NCBI GenBank assembly: GCA_001275005.1
Contig: JWZX01003129.1
Location: forward strand, 1 to 19,070
Source of the DNA: Chrysochromulina tobinii
Taxonomy: Eukaryota; Haptophyta; Prymnesiales; Chrysochromulinaceae
Reading direction: 5' to 3'
Length of the DNA: 19,070 bases
Shown: piece after piece, positions 13,801 through 19,070 of the stretch
Layout of the letters: each line of letters opens with the position of its first letter
Numbering within the stretch: position 1 is the first letter of the stretch
Translations under genes and position numbers: made by a program
Notes under the pieces: model-generated
Seen by the model: the letters and a program-made list of their open reading frames with translations, nothing else
Databases searched by the model: none
What the model was told of the DNA's origin: nothing

Positions 13801-16229
13801 AGTGGGAGGCGCCCATGTATGTCATCATGGGCGCTCGAGCGCCGGGGCAGGCGCCAGTTCGTAATGACTTCTCGCTCAACGCCCTCTTCCCGATCTTGTG
13901 GATGCTAGTCAGCTACGAATTTGCCATCAATCTCTTCATAGGTGTCGTCGTGGACAATTTCAGCCGTATCCAGCAGGAAGAAAACGGCTCGGCTACCATG
14001 ACCGTGCAGCAGCAACAATGGGCGAGCACCATGCGAGCCAGCTTGAGGATGCTCCCAAGCAAGGCCTCAAGGCCGCCACGGCAGCTTGTTCGCCGAATGA
14101 TGTACTGGCTCGTGACCTCGTCGCTGTTTGACAGCTTCATCATCTGTGTGATAATCGCCAACACCGTCGTGATGTCTTGGGACTACTACGGCATCGAAAA
14201 CGAGACATCCGTCTTTTTGGCTTACCAAATAGCAATGCACACGTTCAACCTGATCTACTACGCCGAGTGCCTGCTTAAGATCGGCGGCCTTGGCGCTGAC
14301 GGTTACTTTCAGGATTCGTGGTGCCGTTTTGACTTCTTTCTCGTGTGCACTTCTCTCCTCGACGACTTTGCCGCGAGCATTCTGGCCCGGTTCATCCCAG
14401 TGCCACCGATGCTGCTGCGCATCCTGCGCATCTTACGCATCCTGCGCATCCTTCGGCTACTGCGGCATGCTAAGGGCCTGCGCGACCTCATCGTCACCAT
14501 GATTCTTTCCTTCCCATCACTCCTCAACATCGGCTCGTTATTGGCGCTTATCATCTTCATCTACGCCGTTTTGGGTCGGCAGGTCTTCACCTTTCTGGCC
14601 TACCGCACGCGAGCCGAAGGCGGTGCCCCTCTTACCGGCATCAATAACATGCGCAATTTTGAGACATTCAGCAGCTCGTATTTGTTGCTCTTTCAGTGTT
14701 TAACTGGTGACGGCTGGTCAACGATGATGACAGACTCAATGATCGACGAGCAAACAGGTTTGTGCAGCAATGAGGAGGGCAACTGCGGCTCCAACGTCGC
14801 GATACCTTACTTTATATCGTTTCAATTCGTCGGTTGCTTCGTGTTTGCAAACCTGATCGTTGCGGTCATCCTCGAGAATTTTGCGACGCTGCACAACCTC
14901 AACCCAGAGTTGGTCTCATCGAGCGATGTGGAGCTCTTCCAAGAGGCGTGGGCCGAGCTCGACCCCGAGGCCACCAATTTTATACCGCTCGAGTCGTTAC
15001 CTGCGCTCCTGCTCAAGCTTCCACCGCCTCTTGGCTTGAAGGGGAAGTCTGAGCTCCGAGCGAAGCAGATGTGCATGCGTCTTCACCTATCACCGAGCGC
15101 TCAAGGCATCGAGTTTCGCATTTTGCTTCTCGAGCTCGTTGACAACAATTACTTTCGTTCCGCCCACGAACTCGATGAGGATGCCTTCTATGCGCTCGTA
15201 CCTAAGCTGAAGATGCCTATCATCTATCCGACTGAGCGGAAGCCTCATCTCATTAGCAAAGAAGACGATTTCGCCTCCACGGTTGCCCACTTCTTTGCCA
15301 TTCAGTCGCTGCTGCAGGAGCACGTCAAAACAAAAATGATAGCGATGCTCAGCCGCGCAAGGAAACGGTTGGCAGCGCGAGAGGGCAAAAAGGCGCTATC
15401 GCGAGCAAAGGGACAGGGCCAGGCGGCGAGTCTTGGCAAGAGCAGCAGCCCAGGTACAGCCAGGAGCCCGCACAAGAAGGGAGGAGTAACGCACGCGTAT
15501 GACCAGCATGTGGACCCGCCTGCGCAAGCTCTCATGACTTTGAAGAGTGGCTCGCTACCTAGTCAAGCCATCGACGACTCGGTGGCACCGCGCAATGGGC
15601 AAATGGTTAGGAAGTCGGCCAGCGGGCTACGCCCATCACCTTCAAAAGGGAGTGATCATCGCCCACACGCTACATGCCGTTCCAATGGAACGCGCCACCC
15701 CATTCCTGTCAAGCCTGATCCGCGGCAGGAATCGGGGCTCAATTTTCGCAGTAGCGGCTCTCCAGCCGAGGAAGTTGGAGTTGGCAAAGGAGGTCGTGTG
15801 CATGACGGCAAAGACTCGAGAGGCACTGCTCCGATCAGCTTTAGGCGCCAGCACAACAGCTATCTGGATGGGCAGCGATGTGTCCCGGCCGACGCCCAGC
15901 GATGGGCGTCGGAGCAGCCACGCCCATCGGATGCGCCTTCTTTACATCAGCCCCGGATGTGTAATGGACGCGCTGCAGGCACGAGCACGAGCCCCAGAGC
16001 GCGAGCGCAGCGGAAGGCTCGGTCGACTGCTGACCTGGATCGACTCGCATATGGGTCCGAATCCGCCGCCATGGCTGCTAGTGGGCACTTTACTAGCCTA
16101 CAAGACCGTCGCAAGTTTGGCTTCCCACTGGACGAGCGAGAGCCTCTCGACTTTGCGTCATCACTGTTGCCAAACGGCCGCTATGCGCTCCCTAACAAAA
16201 ATGAGTCTTGCGACTCATACTCAGCGTGA
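10867..16229 (+). CDS. four-domain voltage-gated cation channel alpha subunit (Cav/Nav-type)
   Basis: Exons 10867-12270 and 12381-16229 encode about 1750 aa. Four repeats of six membrane segments are visible, each with an S4 of Arg every third residue: domain I about 11317-11370 (LRALRVLRPLRALKR), II 12465-12525, III 13411-13490, IV 14400-14470 (six Arg in register). Pore loops read TFDDW (Asp codon 11725), TGEW (Glu 12786), SADQW (Asp 13797) and TGDGW (Asp 14709), giving a D/E/D/D ring. After the last S6 comes a Cav/Nav-type EF-hand-like segment (FQEAWAELDPEATNFI, then PPLG; about 14925-15050), then a basic, disordered tail of about 300 residues from about 15330. An acidic ring without Lys suggests calcium or mixed cation permeation at the plasma or flagellar membrane. 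The ATG at 10867 has a strong context (AAAATGG); an in-frame ATG at 10747 or an upstream exon is possible. No accessory subunit is nearby. Confidence 0.93.
12271..12380 (+). other. 110-nt intron in channel gene (domain II S3)
   Basis: Donor AAT|GTACGC and acceptor CTTTGCTCGCAG|ATG. Splicing in phase 0 joins SDGWN to MLDGTIVSLTTLE, recreating the conserved GWN-xxDGxIVSL start of domain II S3 seen in Nav/Cav channels. Unspliced, the frame stops at 12352-12354, and the downstream frame differs. Confidence 0.92.
15889..15929 (+). other. two mutually exclusive 10-bp stems in channel 3' coding region
   Basis: CCGACGCCCA (15889-15898) pairs perfectly with 15903-15912 around a GCGA loop, a GNRA tetraloop. 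The overlapping sequence 15900-15909 also pairs perfectly with 15920-15929. Both cannot form together. Seen directly; any role is speculative. Confidence 0.55.
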
Positions 16230-16639
16230 CGAAAGGTGATGTTTCAGGACCGTTACGCGTTAGGCTGCGATCGAATGTTGCCCAAATGTCGTCGCGAACA
16301 AGCGAACCCCCGCGCGGTGGCCGCGCACAGATCTCGATAAACATCCGAGCGGTGGCGGTTCAGCTGTTAGTACCTCGAGCGGAGCCGCGGCTCGATAGAA
16401 ATAAAAGAAGATGTGTGCGTACCGCGCGTCGGGCGCGGTGGTTCGCGTTGAAATAGTCAAATAACCTATTTTCGTGTTCGCTAGTACCGTACTGGTATGA
16501 ATCGCTCTAACAAGACCACCTAAGTATATGAACTAAAGCAATATATTGTGGTATACAATGGTTAGCCGTTCCGTGTCCCTTATCGTACGATCGAGCCGAA
16601 CTCAGTATTCATGAAAATGCGCGAGCGTCTCGCGTAATC
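16230..16639. other. convergent 3' intergenic region
   Basis: 410 nt between the channel stop (+) and the repeat-protein stop (-), so it should hold both 3' UTRs. The middle is AT-richer than the surrounding genes (GAAATAAAAGAAG at about 16397; AATATATTG at about 16540). No coding frame with a recognisable domain. Confidence 0.6.
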
Positions 16640-19070
16640 TCATAGGCCGATCTCCTTGAGCTTCCACAACGGAAAGTTGGCCGATTTGAGCTCAGCGATT
16701 GAAAAGCCGCCTTCTTTGAGCTCCTTCAGGGTCATGCCTACGGCCTTGAGTTCGTCGACTGTGCAACCAGCACTACGAAGCTCCTCGGCTGTGAATGCCG
16801 CCGCCATCATGTCGTGGGTGCCAAATCCACCTTCCTTAAGTTCCTTGGCGGAGAACCCGACATCCTCCAAATCGAGGGCCGAGAAGCCTGCGAGCTTGAG
16901 CACTTCTGCCGTGAAGCCAACTTCCTTGAGGTGGCGTGCGGGGTACCCGCCCGCCTTGAGCTCGCTGGCATCGTATCCCACTGCCTTGAGTTCCGCCGCA
17001 GAGTATCCACACTCACGCAGGTCGATCGCAAGCACGCCACATCCCCTGAAATCCGCTGCGATGCAGCCGATCGCTTTGAGGACCTTCAATTTGAAGCCGG
17101 CGTTTATGAGCGCCTCTACGCTGCATCCTGCCTGCCGGAGGTCCAGCGCGGAGAACCCGATAGTGCGCAGCTCCTTGACTGAAACCCCAGCAGCCTTCAG
17201 CTCACCTGCAGTGAATTGTGCGGCCTTGAGCTCCTTTGCCATGTAGCCCGCCGACCTCAGCTCAGCCAATGAGTAGCCTACCGCCCGAAGATCCGTAGCT
17301 GTGAAATCTGCTGCCTTGAGCTCGGATGCGGGCAACCCCGCCGCGCGCAGCCCAAGCGCAGTGAAGCCACCCGCTTTCAAATCTCTGACAGTAAAGCCGG
17401 CCGAGTTCTTCATCTCGTCGACTGAGAACCCTCCGGTACGGAGCTCGGCCACTGTATATCCGCCCTGCCTCAGGTCGAGCACCTGGAATCCAATCTTTCT
17501 GAGCTCGGCCGCACTAAAGCCACCATCGCGTAAGTGAGAAATGCCAAAGCCAACGCTCTGGAGCTCCTTGGCTGAAAAGCCGGAGCCTCGGAGCTCAGAG
17601 GCGCTGCAACCGCCCTCCTTCAACTCCTTGAGCGAAAACCCGTCATCTTTCAGGTCCTTGATGGTGAACCCGCCCGCTCTCAGCTCGCTGAGGGTGAATG
17701 CCGATGCGGCCCGGAAGCCCGCGTCTTTGACGTCCTTGGCTGAGTAGCCGGCCTCCTTGAGCTGCGATGCTGAAAACCCAGCAATGCCGAGCTGTCGCGA
17801 GTTGTAGCCCGCCTTCTTCAACTCCTTGCCTTTGAAACCAGCCGCCTTGAGCTCATCAGCGCTAAAGCCTGCCGCTTGGAGTTCCGTTCCGGTGTATCCA
17901 CCGTTCTTAAGGTCCTTTGCGGTACACCCGACTGCCTTAAGGTCCGTCGCGGTATATCCACCATCCCTCATCTCGGAAGGCGTGAAGCCAGCCTGCACGA
18001 GCTCCTGCGATTGGAAAATCTCCTTGAGCTCGGTCGGAAGAAAACCGCCTGCCTTGAGCTCGGCCGCTGTAAAGCCGTACTCTTCGAGCTCTGAAGCGGT
18101 GAACCCCGCCGGACGCAGCTGGTTCGCTTTGAACCCGGCGGCAATGAGCTCGTCGAGCGGATACTGTGCTTTCACGAGCTGGTCAACATTCAGGCCGGCA
18201 GTACGCATCTGCTTCGCCGTGAATCCGACGCCCTTCAACTCGATAGCCGCGAAGCCCTGGCCTTCCGCGTACAGATCTTTGGCGGCAAAGCCAACGTCCT
18301 TCAGCTGCTGCGCGTTAAAGCCCGCGTCACGCGTGGCGCGCGCCGCATAGCCGGCAGCCTTGAGCTCGCCTACGCTCAGGCCAGCCCCCTTGAGCTCGAT
18401 CGCCGAGAATCCACCCTCCATGAGCGTCTGAGGCAGAAAGCCACCCGAGATGAGATCGTGAGCGGTGAAGCCGCCTCTCTTGAGCTCCCGCGCCGCAAAG
18501 CCACCATCTTTGAGCTCGTGCACCATGCAACCCGCCTCGCGCAGCTCTTGGGCCGATGAATACCCGCCCTCCTTGAGCTCCTTGGCGGTGAAGCCCACGG
18601 ACGTGAGTTCGTGCGCTGCGAATCCCACCTCGTGCAGCTCCAAAGGGGTGAAGCCCGCCCCCTTGAGCTCTTTGACGGAGTATCCCACAGCCTTCATCTC
18701 AGACAGTGCGATGCCTTCCGACTTCAAACCGGTGGCTGAGATGCCGGCCGCCTTGAGTTCCGCCACTGAGGCGCCTGCGCCAGTGAGCTCTGCCAGAGAG
18801 GCACCGGCGGCACGCAGTTCCTCGGCGCCGTAGCCAACGTCCTGGAGCTCCTGGGCGGAGAAACCCGCATACCGAAGGTCCGAGAGCACAAACCCCACCT
18901 CTTTGAGCTCCCTGATCGTGCAGTTGGCCTCTCGGAGGTCCCGTGCGGAGCACCCGGCGTTCTTGCAGATCTCGACGGTCCACCCTGCGTCGAGCAGCTC
19001 GAGGGCACTGTAGCCAGCGCCACGTACCTTCTTGGCATTGAACCCGGCCTCCTTCATCTCGCTCGACTTG
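16640..19070 (-). CDS. decapeptide-repeat protein, at least 78 units, 5' end outside window
   Basis: At least 805 aa made almost entirely of a 10-residue repeat with consensus G-F/Y-S/T-A-x-E-L-K-x-A/G, to the stop at 16640-16642. My manual parse gives 78 units. Gly opens 72 of them and Ser/Thr is third in 48. Irregular units occur at the 17th (+1), 26th (+2), 34th (+9), 44th (+6) and 53rd (+1), counted from the N-terminal side. The ATG at 19055-19057 falls inside a repeat and the frame is open through 19070, so the true start lies beyond the edge. There is no membrane segment or catalytic motif. Units differ at the DNA level, so the array is old and held by selection. S/T-x-x-E suggests a helix N-cap and G a C-cap, giving a possible short-helix solenoid; a pentapeptide-type beta-helix fits less well. 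The function is unknown and I cannot name a family. Confidence 0.88.
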   Translation of the reverse strand, partial: KSSEMKEAGFNAKKVRGAGYSALELLDAGWTVEICKNAGCSARDLREANCTIRELKEVGFVLSDLRYAGFSAQELQDVGYGAEELRAAGASLAELTGAGASVAELKAAGISATGLKSEGIALSEMKAVGYSVKELKGAGFTPLELHEVGFAAHELTSVGFTAKELKEGGYSSAQELREAGCMVHELKDGGFAARELKRGGFTAHDLISGGFLPQTLMEGGFSAIELKGAGLSVGELKAAGYAARATRDAGFNAQQLKDVGFAAKDLYAEGQGFAAIELKGVGFTAKQMRTAGLNVDQLVKAQYPLDELIAAGFKANQLRPAGFTASELEEYGFTAAELKAGGFLPTELKEIFQSQELVQAGFTPSEMRDGGYTATDLKAVGCTAKDLKNGGYTGTELQAAGFSADELKAAGFKGKELKKAGYNSRQLGIAGFSASQLKEAGYSAKDVKDAGFRAASAFTLSELRAGGFTIKDLKDDGFSLKELKEGGCSASELRGSGFSAKELQSVGFGISHLRDGGFSAAELRKIGFQVLDLRQGGYTVAELRTGGFSVDEMKNSAGFTVRDLKAGGFTALGLRAAGLPASELKAADFTATDLRAVGYSLAELRSAGYMAKELKAAQFTAGELKAAGVSVKELRTIGFSALDLRQAGCSVEALINAGFKLKVLKAIGCIAADFRGCGVLAIDLRECGYSAAELKAVGYDASELKAGGYPARHLKEVGFTAEVLKLAGFSALDLEDVGFSAKELKEGGFGTHDMMAAAFTAEELRSAGCTVDELKAVGMTLKELKEGGFSIAELKSANFPLWKLKEIGL

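Noticed and set aside
16656-18833. Ser/Pro-rich open frames on the + strand opposite the decapeptide gene
   Set aside because: They are antisense shadows of a 30-bp periodic sequence; the - frame has the uninterrupted array and a better start-to-stop structure.

Overview
The window is a chromosome end from a eukaryote. It opens with TTAGGG-type telomere repeat (C-rich strand on +, positions 44-91), passes through about 1 kb of subtelomeric repeat, then enters an intact gene region. GT-AG introns, a four-domain voltage-gated channel, a U-box protein and a GDP-mannose pyrophosphorylase homologue all indicate a nuclear genome. The GC-rich coding sequence, the plant/alga-type families (a DUF1475-like membrane protein, a polynucleotide-kinase-like P-loop protein resembling plant bHLH140/aprataxin-type kinases) and the long decapeptide-repeat protein suggest a unicellular alga, possibly a haptophyte. 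The lineage is an inference with modest confidence.

Layout: 1-91 telomere, including a short head-to-head inverted piece at the extreme end. 92-540 degenerate telomere-like and low-complexity DNA. 541-960 degenerate tandem array built on an exact 10-mer repeated 11 times. 1151-1906 (-) P-loop nucleic-acid-kinase-like protein. 2169-2777 (+) DUF1475-like membrane protein, divergent from the kinase. 2962-4194 (-) GDP-mannose-pyrophosphorylase-like protein with a degraded catalytic signature. 4824-5207 (-) small unrecognised protein. 5541-7703 (+) ankyrin/U-box E3 ligase. 8032-9771 (+) FAD/NAD(P)-binding monooxygenase-like protein with a likely 75-nt intron. 10867-16229 (+) four-domain Cav/Nav-type channel with a 110-nt intron. 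16640-19070 (-) decapeptide-repeat protein of at least 78 units that runs off the right edge.

The genes do not form an operon or an obvious pathway, as expected for a eukaryote. Neighbours alternate as divergent and convergent pairs with short spacers. The most unusual items are the decapeptide-repeat protein, the probable pseudoenzyme GMPP paralogue, the D/E/D/D pore ring of the channel with a one-residue-short domain II filter, and the subtelomeric 10-mer array with an outlying copy over the GMPP stop codon. I did not find tRNA or rRNA genes, CRISPR arrays or recognisable transposons.
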